DNA from: Erythroxylum novogranatense
Taxonomy: Eukaryota; Streptophyta; Magnoliopsida; Malpighiales; Erythroxylaceae
Length of the DNA stretch: 64,000 nucleotides
Assembly (NCBI GenBank): GCA_029891385.1
Contig: CM057232.1
Span: 67,698,824-67,762,823 of the forward strand
Direction: 5' to 3'
The position numbers and the translations under genes were made by a program. The notes beneath the pieces were generated by a model. The model saw nothing but the letters and a program-made list of their open reading frames with translations. It was not told the DNA's origin and did no database searches. Position 1 is the stretch's first letter, and every line of letters begins with the position of its first letter. Of the stretch, positions 1 to 9,960 are shown piece after piece.

Positions 1-1
1 T

Positions 2-1396
2 CAGCCGAGGGCTGTGTTTCGAGGTGTTAGTCAGGCGGTGTCAGCCAGGATGATTTCGTTTATGAGTGCTCTGAGGTTGATGCGAGGTGACTGTGAGGCC
101 TATTTGACGCACGTAGTGGATTCCAGAGTGCAGCAGAGTTTGTAGGATGTTCCCATGATCAGGGAATTTCTTGATGTATTTCCCGAGGAGTTACTGAGTT
201 TGCCGCCGGATCGGGAGACAGAGTTTGAGATAGACCTCGTTCCAGGTACCGCTCCTATATCGATACCTCCGTATAGGATGGCACCGGTGGAACTGAGGGA
301 ACTTAAGGCTCAGCTGCAGGAGTTGTTGGATAAGGGGTTCATTAGGCCCAGTGTTTCACCGTGGGGAGCTCCAGTGCTGTTTGTGAAGAAGAAGGACGGG
401 ACTATGAGGTTGTGCATCGATTATAAGCAACTGAATCGAGTTACAGTTAAGAATAAATACCCACTGCCTAGGATTGATGATTTATTTGATTAGTTGCAGG
501 GAGCTCAGGTGTTTACCAAGTTGGATTTAAGATCCGGGTACTATCAGTTGAGGATCGCAGAGGCCGATGTGCCTAAGAGTGCTTTTAGGAGCAGGTATGG
601 GCATTTTGTGTTCTTAGTGATGCCGTTCGGGTTGACTAATGCCCCGGCAGCCTTCATGGCCTTGATGAATAGAGTCTTTCAATCCTACCTGGATCTGTTC
701 GTGATTGTGTTCATTGATGATATTTTGGTGTACTCGAGGAGTAGGCAGGAGCATGCGAAGCATCTGAGGATAGTGTTACAGGTTATGAGGGATAGGCAGC
801 TGTATGCCAAATTCACTAAGTGTGAATTTTGGCTAGATGAGGTGGTGTTCCTAGGCCACATTGTATCTAGTGAGGGTATCCGGGTGGATCTTCACAAGAT
901 TAAGGCAGTGAGAAGTTGGGAGATTCCGAGGAATGTGTCAGAGTTGAGGAGTTTCCTCGGATTGGCAGGCTATTACCGAAGGTTTGTCGAGGGGTTTTCT
1001 ATGATCTCAGCCCCTTTGACAAGATTTCTGAGGAAGAGTGTGGCCTTTGGTTGGACAGAGGAGTGTCAGAGGAGTTTCGAGGAGTTGATACATCGGTTGA
1101 CTACGGTGCCAGTATTAGCCCTGCCATCAGGAGCAGGAGGTTTCGAGGTCTTTAGTGATGCTTCACAGCAGGGTTTAGGCTGTGTGCTAATGCAGCATGG
1201 GAGAGTTATAGCGTATACCTCGAGACAGTTGAGGTCTCATGAGATTAATTATCCTGTGCATGACTTGGAGTTAGCAGCAGTTGTGTTTGCTTTGAAGATC
1301 TGGAGACATTATTTATATGGGGAGACGTTCCAGATCTTCACCGATCATAAAAGCTTAAAGTACTTGTTGAGTCAGCGAGAGCTGAATCTGAGGTAG
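2..1396 (+). pseudogene. Retrotransposon pol: protease linker, reverse transcriptase and RNase H, interrupted by stops
   Basis: This part copied element RNA into DNA and degraded the RNA strand. The linker before RT reads [19 protein letters not shown] (from about 158). RT fingers include [19 protein letters not shown] (about 386-442), then [27 protein letters not shown] and the catalytic FIDDILVYS with its Asp pair at 716-721. RNase H shows the expected acidic residues in [21 protein letters not shown] and [11 protein letters not shown]. In-frame stops sit near 146, at 491-493 (after RIDDLFD) and at 1394-1396 (after SQRELNLR). The last two lie where related elements have Gln, as expected of C-to-T decay of CAG. 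RT residues are intact but the reading frame is not, so it is not functional. Confidence 0.92.
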
Positions 1397-2190
1397 AGGA
1401 GATGGTTAGAGTTGCTTAAGGACTACGACTGCACTATCGAGTACCACCCCGGAAAGGCCAATGTGGTGGCTAATGCATTGAGTAGGAGATCGCATGGTAG
1501 TGCATCTCAGATTCAAGTTTCGAGGTTGCCATGTTTAGTACAGTTGAGAACTCTTAATGTGCAGATGGATTTGAGTCAGGGTGGAGCTCTGATCGCTACT
1601 TTGACGCTTAGGCTGGTATTGCATGATAGGATTAGGAGAGTGCAAGATCGGGATCCAGTGTTGGTGAGATTGATTGATAGAGTCAGATCTGGATGGCTTT
1701 CTGAGTTTGAGTTGAGAGACGGGACTCTTTGGATGGGCCAGAGGTTATGTGTTCCGGATGTAGATGAGTTGAGACGGGAGATTTTAGAGGAGGCTCATTT
1801 GGCTGCTTATGCCATGCATCCTGGTGTCACCAAGATGTATCGCACTCTTAAGTTGCATTTCTGGTGTCCAGGTATGAAGAGGCAGGTGGCGGAGTTTGTT
1901 TCTCGGTGTCTGACGTGCCAGCAGGTTAAGGCTGAGCACCAGACCCCAGTAGGAAGATTGCATTCGTTACCCATTTCGGAGTAGAAATGGGAACGCATTA
2001 CGATGGAATTTATTATGGGATTGCCTAGGACGCCGAGACAGCATGATGCTATCTGGGTCATAATGGACCGGTTGACGAAATCGGCTCACTTCTTGCCAGT
2101 GAGGGAGAGCTATACCCTTGATCAGTTGGCCCAGAAGTATGTGGCAGAGATAGTTCGACTGCATGAGGTCCCGAGATCGATAGTGTCGAT
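1397..2190 (+). pseudogene. Retrotransposon integrase: HHCC zinc domain and first part of catalytic core, broken
   Basis: Integrase inserts the DNA copy into the chromosome. After the end of RNase H (LLKDYDCTIEYHPGKANVVA) comes an HHCC zinc-binding domain: paired His around HLAAYAMHPG and the CLTCQQVK Cys pair near 1908-1925. A stop at 1982-1984 (after LHSLPISE) lies where relatives usually have Trp. The core follows with ITMEFIMGLPRT and VIMDRLTKSAHFLPV. The residue normally Asp in M-D-F-x-x-GLP is Glu here, so the first catalytic acid is changed. The segment ends at a frame disruption around 2185-2205, exactly where the second catalytic Asp (S-D-R-D in relatives) belongs. Confidence 0.88.
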
Positions 2191-3078
2191 GTGATCCTCG
2201 TGTTTACTTCGAGGTTCTGGAGGAGTTTGCAGTCGGCTATGGGTTCGAGGTTGAACTTCAGCACAACGTTTTATCCTCAGAAAGATGGGCAGAGTGAGAG
2301 GACTATTCAGACTGTTGAGGATATGTTGAGAGCCTGTGTATTGGAGTTCCGAGGTGCTTGGGATCAGTATTTTCCTCTGGTAGAGTTTGCATTTAATAAT
2401 CAGTACCAGAGCAGCATTGGTATGGCACCGTATGAGGCATTGTATGGACGACCGTGCAGATCCCCTCTTTACTGGGATGAAGAGGGTATGAGGATGATAG
2501 AGGGTCCCGAGCTGATTCAGGACACTGTGGATAAGGTACAGCTGATTCGGAGTCGCATCAAGGCAACTCAGGACAGGCAGAAGAGCTATGTGGATCAGCA
2601 TCGGAGAGAGATGGAGTATGCTGTGGGTGATAGGGTGTTCCTCAGAGTGTCTCCATGGAGAGGAGTTCTCAGATTTGGCCGTAAGGGCAAGTTGAGTCCT
2701 CGGTATGTCGGTCCGTATGAGATTACTGAGAGGATTGGACCGTTGGCCTATAGATTGGCGTTTCCGAGTGAGATGTCTCAGTTGCATGACGTCTTCCATG
2801 TGAGCATGCTTCGAAGATATCGTTCTGAATCGACTCATGTGATTCCGGCTCAGGAGATTGAGATAGCCAGTGATCTGAGTTATGTGGAGGAGCCGGTGTG
2901 GATTATTGGATCGCGGGTCAAGCAGTTGAGATCCAGGGTGATTCCATTGGTGAAAATCCTTTGGAAGAACCATTCGATTGAGGAGGCGACTTGGGAGACT
3001 GAAGAACACATGAGGAGGCAATATCCTCATCTGTTCGATCAGTCAGGTAAGAAAATTTCGGGACGAAATTTTTGTTAG
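2191..3078 (+). pseudogene. Retrotransposon integrase C-terminal part and chromodomain-like tail
   Basis: An open frame of about 295 codons continues the integrase core after the frame break: FYPQKDGQSERTIQTVEDML carries the third catalytic residue (Glu), followed by EFAFNNQYQSSIGMAPYEAL. Next come the GPF/Y-type module (LSPRYVGPYEITERIGPLAY) and HDVFHVSMLRRY. The end, VKILWKNHSIEEATWETEE then MRRQYPHLF, matches the reduced chromodomain of Tekay-type chromoviruses, thought to guide insertion to heterochromatin (family knowledge). The stop falls just before the polypurine tract, the normal position. This is the longest undamaged stretch of the polyprotein here, but with broken upstream frames it cannot be made as part of a normal Pol. 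Confidence 0.9.
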
Positions 3079-3088
3079 GAGGGGAGAA
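3077..3088 (+). other. Polypurine tract of the Ty3/gypsy element
   Basis: AGGAGGGGAGAA directly precedes the LTR start at 3090. It is preceded by the block GGGACGAAATTTTTGTT, which is nearly repeated before the 3' LTR of the gag-only element (45976-45999). It primes plus-strand DNA synthesis in this element class. Confidence 0.85.
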
Positions 3089-4179
3089 TTGTAACATCCC
3101 GTCACCGATGGGATGGGTACAGTTCATCTCATACGTATTTTGCATATGCATTCATAGCCTCTACATTATTGATAAATGTTCATAATTGCACGAGCATATG
3201 TATGTACATGCATGTATGACAGATTTCTGACTTGATTGTGAATATTGGAGAGTTTGTTATTTTAAGGTTAATCGTACTTTGATTTGTGACTTGGAATGTC
3301 AAATTGAATTTAGGAATTGAGAATTGAAAATTTGAGTATGTGATTAGATGTTTTCTAATTTTGAGGATTTATAGAAATTTTTCCGAAATTTTTAAAGTAA
3401 CGGGTCCGGACCGGAAAAATGGCTTAGTGATTAATTAATTGTGATTCCGGTTCCGAATGTGATTGACAATTGATGTGAGGTAATTTGAATTATGATTTGA
3501 GGAATTAGGGCCTGAACCATTGGAATTCGGAAGAAATTAGAATTAGAAATTGGATTGAGGTTGTTCGGATTGGACTTGTGGCAAATGAATTTGCCAAACA
3601 AGCCTTAAGTCTCTTTAGTTTATAAACTTCCTTCTTTGAATTTGACAATCACGATGCTTGTTTCCTGTGAAAGAAAAACTTGAAGTTTCCTCCTTCCTCC
3701 ATCGTGATTTCTTCCCTTATTGCTTCTTGATTTTCCTTCTTGTTCTTGACTTCCCCTTCCATCCTTGAATCTATCTTTGAGTTTGGTGTTGGAAAAGATG
3801 GAGATGGGTTTGGCTTTGGAGTTGCCGTGGGTGTCGATTTAGCTTGAGGCTTGGATTCTCTTGGTGATTTGGAAGGTTTAAGACTTTAATCAAGTAAGTT
3901 CCTACTTATTTATGTTTTAAATAGTTAGATTTGAGTTAGTTTTAAGCAATGAATTAAGGTATAATGGTTTTAAAAATTTAGAAGCTTCAGAAGATAGGGT
4001 TAGGAGGAAATTTGGTGATTTTGATTTTTGGGTAATTGTTGAATAATGGTTATTTGGTGGATCTAAGCTTAGGAATGAGTGGTGTTAAGGATAGGAAGTT
4101 GTTTTAGAGTGATTAGAATGGAAAGAAATGGATTGGAACTGAAAAATCTGGAAATTTCTGGGTTTTCTGGGCGTTTTTG

Positions 4180-4395
4180 CGATTGCACGCCGCGGCGCAC
4201 GAAGAACACGTCGTGGCGAGCGCGGAAGGTGCGCCATGACGAGTAGGAATGGGACGCGTCGCGATGTACGCGGTGCGTACGCCGCGACGAAGGAAGCGTG
4301 GTTCGCTGTGGCGAGGCGTGCGGACGCTGCGGCGAAGGCGAAGAGATAGGAGCTCGCCGCGGCGAGGGAGGCGGCGACGCGGCGAGGAAGGCCAT
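4180..4395. repeat. GC-rich low-complexity island in the LTR
   Basis: About 215 bp very rich in CpG, built from variants of GCCGCGGCGAG and GCGCACGAAG, inside AT-rich LTR sequence. Open frames across it (Arg/Ser/Pro-rich on the minus strand) are composition artefacts. Confidence 0.7.
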
Positions 4396-4934
4396 TTTCA
4401 GAAAATTAAGTTTTGAGGTTCTTGAATTTGGGGATTTAGGAATTAGATGATTCTTATGTATTGAAATGTGACTTTTGGGGATTAAAACTTAGTCAATTGA
4501 CATATGGTATTAGGATTTGCTATGGATTAGAGTGTTATTGCGAAATTGAGATAATTCGGGATTAGGGTCGGAAATGTCATAACATATATAGTACCGCATT
4601 CATTTAAGTCATTGATTATTGAAATTGGTAAAATTAGTGATATTCGAATATTATGATCATTGTAGAGGCACAAGTGGAGCGTCGATCCTCTGACGCAGCG
4701 GAGACTTCCCGGCAGTAGCTCGGAAGTTTAGAGGTGCGTAACTTAGCTGGTTCCTCAATCTCTGATGTGTTAAATGCTTTGTGTGAACTATCTGTGAATA
4801 TGATTGAGTGTTTCGCATGAGATATGTTAATGTGAATTGTGACCGCATGCTAGGCATGAATAGAAATCAAGAATCAACAACCAGGATGTGGAGGACAATT
4901 TACGATCGGAGCTATAAGCTCAACTATTGTGATA

Positions 4935-5012
4935 AGGGAATAGTGCATACCCAGAGGGCTCTCCTATCCCTAGTGCGCGTGGGCAGTAGTGCATACCCAG
5001 AGGGCTCTCTTA
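4935..5012 (+). repeat. Two tandem copies of a short GC-richer motif in the LTR
   Basis: TAGTGCATACCCAGAGGGCT appears twice (about 4940 and 4988), separated by a spacer of roughly 28 bp. Small GC-richer repeats also occur at comparable places in LTR-B1 (21010-21100) and LTR-B2 (39355-39445). Confidence 0.7.
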
Positions 5013-5215
5013 CCCCCGAAAACGCGATTTCTGTTTAATGTGCCCAGAAATGGGATAATACTGACGCCCAGTCACAACACTAAAATGAAATGGAAATCAT
5101 TATGCATTCAGTATGTGATTATGCTGTGAGTTTGCAATTGGTTAATGGTAAATGTGTGACAATTGTTTAGTAAATTTATGACTGTGATTCTGAATATGAT
5201 ATTGTGTTGTTTTGT

Positions 5216-5284
5216 ACGCAATTTTGCGTAATGCATGAATTGAGTAAACCATCGATGATGGTTACTCATTGAGTTCACAAACTC
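5216..5284 (+). other. Three consecutive inverted repeats before the LTR acceptor site
   Basis: In order: ACGCAA-TT-TTGCGT (5216-5229); GAGTAAACCATC with GATGGTTACTC around a GAT centre (5242-5267); and GAGTT-CAC-AAACTC (5271-5284). They lie 25-95 bp upstream of the predicted acceptor. The gag-only element has the same three at 42878-42945, with changed loops. They may fold in RNA; the role is unknown. Confidence 0.6.
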
Positions 5285-5677
5285 ACCGAAAATTGCAACT
5301 ATTTTTCAGGACAGCGTTAGTGACTCCTACTCTAGTTAGTGAGACTTTTCTTGCTGTGTGGGTGCCGGCGAGAGGAGCATGGCCCACAGATCGGTCAGCT
5401 GGGATCTTTTAGGGATGACCTAGATAGGAGTTGTTACTGTTTATTTTGGATCTGTACAGTTATATTTATGACCGAATTATGCACTTGTGGTTTCTACGAA
5501 ATGAAATGAGAAGTCTTTTGGTTTTAAAATTTAGTGAATGTGATCTTATTGCTTTATTATATCGATGCCATGTGGTTTATATAATTGATCGTAGCGTAGT
5601 GCACCCTCATCGTAGGTTATGCATTGGTACGACCTATGGGCATCTCGGTGTATACTCTACGGTAAGGGGGCGCTACA

Positions 5678-6398
5678 ATTCCCTTATGGGTGAACATCCA
5701 TAATATTCCGTTGGAGTATTGGACTACAAAGGGGTTGAGTATGTTTGCGAGTTATTTAGGGAAACCTATCTGAATGGATGAAAATACTACATTGAGGAAA
5801 AGAGTAGGATTTGCTCAGTTATGTGTGAGTATGGACATCTCTAAGGAAGTGAAAGATAGTATCCCTATCCTACAATTAGTTGATGAAAACTCTCTTAAAG
5901 AAGACAAATTATTAGTGACCTACCAATGGAAACCATCTCTTATAACTCAGGGTAAGGAATGGAAACCTACGGGTAAAGTATTCATAAAAGGGGACTGTTG
6001 GGAAGTGATGAGAATGGAAAAGAATGAGTTTGAAGAATTTAAAAAGATTGAGGAGGTAGAACAATTAGCGGAAAACCATAAGATGGTTCAATCAATAAAT
6101 GTATCTCCAAAAATAAAGGAGTGCAATCCGAGGGAGAATAGCTTTGATTCGGTTCAATAGAAAGAAGTTCAATATAAACTATCAGAAGATGTCTGCAAGC
6201 CTTCTATGAACAAAAGAGGAAATAAGTTGGAAACTAGTGCTACTAATTAATATAAGGGAGCTTCAACTAGTCAACAGATTGAACAAAGTCTACCAAAGGC
6301 TGATTTGCAAAATGGTAGTAATCAAGAGGACCAATTTGAACAGGTCACCTCTCAGAAAAGTATTAGGAGCAATTGGAAAAACTCCAAAGGGAAAACTA
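5678..6398 (+). pseudogene. LINE-1 ORF1 fragment (DUF4283-like RNA-binding protein)
   Basis: Reading directly from the gypsy LTR boundary gives IPLWVNIHNIPLEYWTTKGL, then MFASYLGKPI, a stop at 5771-5773, and MDENTTLRKRVGFAQLCVSM. This is the DUF4283 pattern of plant L1 ORF1, thought to bind element RNA. The zinc knuckle expected after YQWKPSL is missing: the text jumps to GKEWKPTGK, consistent with a deletion. The remainder (about 6000-6398) is Lys/Glu-rich with several stops. The N-terminal part lies left of the gypsy insertion and outside the window. Confidence 0.82.
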
Positions 6399-6405
6399 AT
6401 TGCCT

Positions 6406-7290
6406 ATGAGTTTGATTTTATGGAATGTGCGCGGAATAAACAATCCTTCAAAGCTTAATGCGTTAAAGGATTTTGTACTAAAAAAAAGCCTAGGGTTTTT
6501 TGTATGTTGGAGACAAAAATTAGAGAAGTTAACTTGAATAAATTGGCTTGTCTAGTTAGCAATTGGTAGTTCATTACAAATCATCACAGTCATGCTTATC
6601 GAAGGATTATTATAGATTATGATGGTGAATTTTTGAAAGATAGCAATATATACACACTAAACTTTTTTAAAAAAATGGAGAATTCTTAGGTCTTAGCTAC
6701 CTTTGTTTATGGATTCAACACACTGTTTCAAGTATATGACCTCTGGAATGACCTAAGGAGGATTAAGACTTTGGTAAATTCCCTTTGGGTGGTGTGTGGG
6801 GATTTTAACGCCACTATGTTCAAATCAGAGGTTGAAGGTAACTGTAATATACTCAATTACTCCTATTATTTGTTTGATTGTATGCAAGAGGTGGAACTTA
6901 TAGACCTAAAATTTGGAGGTCATAAGTTTACATGGTCTAATAAGCAAAGTTCTATTTGGCACATAAAAAAAAAAAAACTGGATAGGGCTTTGGTAAATGT
7001 GGAATGACTAAATACCTTTTCAAGGAGCACTGTGAATTTCCTAGACCTTGGAATTTCTGATCATACTCCTATAAAGATTGATAACTTATTCACTACCTCC
7101 AGAGTACATCATCCTATCAAATTTAATAACTATCTGGCTAACTTGGAAGGATCTCAAGAAGCAATAGCGAAGGGATTAGAGCATGGTTGTTATGGAACTA
7201 AACAATACATATGTATCCAAAAACTCAAGGCTATAAAATAGGAGCTGAAGATCCTTAACTGCAAGAGAGGTCGGAATCTTTCTAAGGAGG
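6406..7290 (+). pseudogene. LINE-1 ORF2 endonuclease (EEP/APE-like), broken
   Basis: The endonuclease nicks target DNA to start insertion. ORF2 probably began at 6406 (MSLILWNVRGINNPSKLNAL), the normal start of plant L1 ORF2. A one-base frame change near 6500 precedes MLETKIREVNLNKLA, where Glu is the catalytic metal ligand of the family. Later motifs are VVCGDFNATM (6786-6816, catalytic Asp and Asn), GGHKFTWSNKQ (6915-6947), KKLDRALVN and LDLGISDHTPIKI (SDH signature). Stops near 6568 and 6690 and other breaks make it non-functional. Confidence 0.88.
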
Positions 7291-7751
7291 TTGAAATTAC
7301 TAGAGATAAGCTCTCTATTCAAAAAATCACTTGCAAAAAATTCCTTAGATGGTGTTCTAGCTATAACAGAAAAGGAAGCTCTGAAGAATTACTTCAAAGT
7401 GGAAGATAACCAATGTTCTTTATTGAAGCAGAGAGCTAGAATTAATTGGCTGAAAGATGGAGATGGATGTACTAAGTTCTTCTTCAATTCTATGTTAGCT
7501 CGAAAGAATACCAATAGATTCTCCTTCAATAAAACTAAAGTAGGTGTGGAAGTTTTTGAACAAGATACTTAGCTAAGTAAGCTAAGTTCTTCTACAAAAA
7601 TCTACTGGGCTCAGAAGCTACCCCATCAGAATAAGTTTATGATCTTAGACAATTTGTCACTACTAAAACTTTTGATAATGAAGTTACTTGGTTAATAAGA
7701 CCTGTCACATATTAGGAAATCAATAAGGTTGTCTTTAACACAAATGGTTCT
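7291..7751 (+). pseudogene. LINE-1 ORF2 linker between endonuclease and reverse transcriptase
   Basis: The translation includes LLKQRARINWLKDGDGCTKF and FFNSMLARKNTNRF, the pattern (K/Q-R-R-x-x-W-x-x-x-GD-x-N-T-x-F-F) preceding RT in plant L1 elements. The last five bases, GTTCT (7747-7751), are the left target duplication of LTR-A, and RT coding resumes on its far side. Confidence 0.85.
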
Positions 7752-8278
7752 TGTTGGGCCCCGAAAATTTTTTTCGTTTATTTATTTGATTATTCATTTA
7801 TTTATTTACTATTCTTGCCTTAATTGTTTTAATTATGTGTTTATATAGATATATATTTTATTGAGGCTTGGATTTAGCATGTATGATTGGGAATCAGAAG
7901 TTGGGAATTAAATGAAGGCTTGGACTTTATGTTGGATGGAATGGGCTTTGGGAAAGAATGAGTTAAGAAGAAGGAAGGCTAGAAATAAGTGGATTAGAGG
8001 TGAATGGGCTTATGAGGAGGAAAGCCCAAGTCTTATAAGTGAGCTTTAAAGGAGTATCAAAACTACATAGTTTTGAGGTAGGGTTTTTTTGGTTGAGATA
8101 TAAAGGAATTAAGAGAAGAGAAGTGGAGTAGCAAAGTTGTCGTAAGTCACTTAAAGGAAGAGAAACAAAAACGTGAGCAAGGAAAGAGAAAGCTTCAGCC
8201 AAGAGGAAAGGGAGAGTTGTTGGAGGCTTGAAGGAAGGTAGAAGGAAGGAGAAAATAAGAGAAAACCACTTGTGAGAG

Positions 8279-9182
8279 GTAAGTTCCATCTTTGCTTAGA
8301 TTAGGTTCGAAAATGGTGTAGGATGGAAGTTAGGGTTTGTGTAGAGTTTGAAGAAAGATAGAGAGAAAGGTGAGATCTATGGATTTTCGGGACTTTTAAG
8401 CTAAGGTTATGGTTATTCTAGCTTAAATGTCCTATGGGTAGGTTAGGTTTAAGGTTTATTTTCATCTTTGTTTGATTTATGAATATTATGACCTTCTTTA
8501 AAAATGTATTTATTGAATGAAGTGTGATTTAATTGAAGGAACTCAAGAAAACCCCACTCAAGACAAGGAAGAAGGGCAATCTTGAATTCAGATTTCTACG
8601 ATAGGTGGGTAACATTTTTATAGTTGTTGTGTAATGGGCAAATACCCTATGTGTGCTATCTTTGCTACATTGTGTGTGTATTGAAAGTGTATTTCTATTG
8701 ATTTGAAAGAAAAGTGTGAAACTATGATGATTCGAAAGTATGAAAGAAGCATGAAATGCTATTCTTGTGCTTGAATGTGTGAGCATAAATGAGTTATGAT
8801 TGGGCAAGAGAGAACCTACTTCGATAGTCACGTGTACGTTGACCCCCCTTTAGCCTTCTCCCGGCTGCCTGCTTGAGGCTTACGAGATCTGAAAATGGAC
8901 TCGTCGTGTTTACGGTAAACTTCGGTTTCCGTTGTGTTTATGGAACTCTCGAGCCTATTGTGTGCATTCCATTCTTTAATTGTGCTTATGATGCATAATG
9001 TGTGTTTGATTGAGATAAACTCTCATGTGGTGCGTATGTGATGATTTTGGGTTATTTGAGCTTAATATGATGAATTTCTATTGTTTCGGATTGTTAATGA
9101 TGTGTTGTGTGGCTCATTATTCGATGGCTATAAACTTGTTAACCACTGAGCCGTGTTAGCTCACCCCATTCTCCCTCCTCAG
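8279..9182 (+). promoter_or_regulatory. Predicted intron in the LTR-A leader
   Basis: Donor TGAGAG|GTAAGTTCC at 8279 and acceptor TTCTCCCTCCTCAG|G ending 9182, with hairpin GAGC-(7 bases)-GCTC at 9148-9162 just upstream of the pyrimidine tract. The candidate intron is 904 bp. Splicing is inferred from consensus and from recurrence in other LTRs. Confidence 0.4.
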
Positions 9183-9739
9183 GTGCAAAAAAAAATCAAA
9201 GTTGAGAGCTGAACCTTTCAAGGCACCGACATCACTCCAAGAAACTTAGGAACTTTGTATTAAGTTAGTAACTAGCTTTTGGAATAGCTTTGTAAGCATA
9301 TTGATCATTAAGCATCTCATCTTTTGTATGTTGTACTTGATCTTGATGAATATGCCAATATGTAACCAAAGCTATGCATGAATCTTTATTATGATTTGAA
9401 AAGAGAATGAGAGCTCTAGTACTCTCTTCATCATGTGTTTATGTTGATTTATGATCTATATGTGAAGTATGTGTATTGAGTCTTTTATCATTGAGTTTTA
9501 CCTTGAGAGAGCTTGCTGGAAATTTTCACAAGTTTAGAAGCTGTTGAAGTTCTGCAAATTTCAGGCTGAAACTTTGAGTCAACTTTTGGCCCTTATAGGG
9601 TTGGAGTTTAGGTCCGTGATCTTCATGAAAGTTGTAGATTTTTCTCTTAGCTTTCCAAAGAATTAAACCGTGTCTAATTTAGAGTTTTGAGTCAAAGGTT
9701 ATGCATCTTATAAGTTGAGACGTTCTGGAGAAAAAGGTC

Positions 9740-9960
9740 GACGGTTACCGATCATCGCCTCGCTTTGACTTTTTAAGGCCTCGATTGACCGCCCCGCCAT
9801 CGCTCATCGCCTCGCCATCGCTTATCGCCTCGCTTTGACTTTTGCGTCTCGATTGACCATCTAAGTTACTGCTCATCGCCTCGCTTTGACTTTTGCGTCT
9901 CGCCTCGCTGACCGCCTCACCATCGCTCATCGCCTCGCCATCGCTCATCGTCTTAGTTGA
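9740..9960. repeat. GC-rich tandem block in LTR-A
   Basis: Irregular tandem copies of CGCCTCGCCATCGCTCATCG and TTTGACTTTTGCGTCTCG make a 220 bp GC-rich patch in AT-rich sequence. It occupies a place like the GC islands of other LTRs here, although the repeat unit differs. Confidence 0.75.

Larger units (their letters stand above)
3894..5309 (+). promoter_or_regulatory. Predicted intron in the LTR leader
   Basis: Donor consensus CAA|GTAAGTT at 3894 lies about 270 bp downstream of a TATA-like box. The acceptor CTATTTTTCAG|G ends at 5309 after a short U-rich tract. Equivalent pairs occur in the other LTRs of the window. Splicing is inferred; no transcript evidence is available. Confidence 0.4.
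1..5677 (+). mobile_element. Ty3/gypsy chromovirus (Tekay-like), 3' part: decayed pol plus 3' LTR
   Basis: The window opens inside an LTR retrotransposon. Order seen: protease-RT linker, reverse transcriptase, RNase H, integrase, chromodomain-like tail, polypurine tract, then a 2.6 kb LTR beginning TGTAACATCCCG and ending GCGCTACA. A chromodomain after the integrase marks a chromovirus; the LTR start and the conserved block before the polypurine tract resemble the plant Tekay/Del branch (inference from family knowledge). The 5' LTR, gag and protease lie outside the window. The element interrupts LINE-1: LINE ORF1 reading resumes directly after the LTR. The expected 5 bp target duplication on this side is ATTCC (5678-5682); its partner is outside. 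Confidence 0.93.
3090..5677 (+). repeat. 3' LTR of the Ty3/gypsy element (2,588 bp)
   Basis: The repeat begins TGTAACATCCCG and ends GCGCTACA, with TG...CA termini. Inside are a TATA-like box (TTATAAAC, about 3620), a pyrimidine-rich leader (3650-3780), a splice-donor match (3894), a GC-rich island (4180-4395), two short tandem repeats (4935-5012), three short inverted repeats (5216-5284) and a polyT-CAG acceptor-like site (5309). Parts of the last third match the LTR of the gag-only element at 40550-48803 (for example the ATCGATGATGG palindrome), so the two are related families. The single copy prevents dating. Confidence 0.9.

Noticed and set aside
2122..3030. Long minus-strand frame of 302 codons
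   Set aside because: Antisense shadow of the integrase frame at 2191-3078, which has clear family motifs.
4069..4395. Ser/Pro/Arg-rich frame on the minus strand
   Set aside because: Composition of the LTR GC island; similar frames arise over other islands (41505-41784, 46761-47184).
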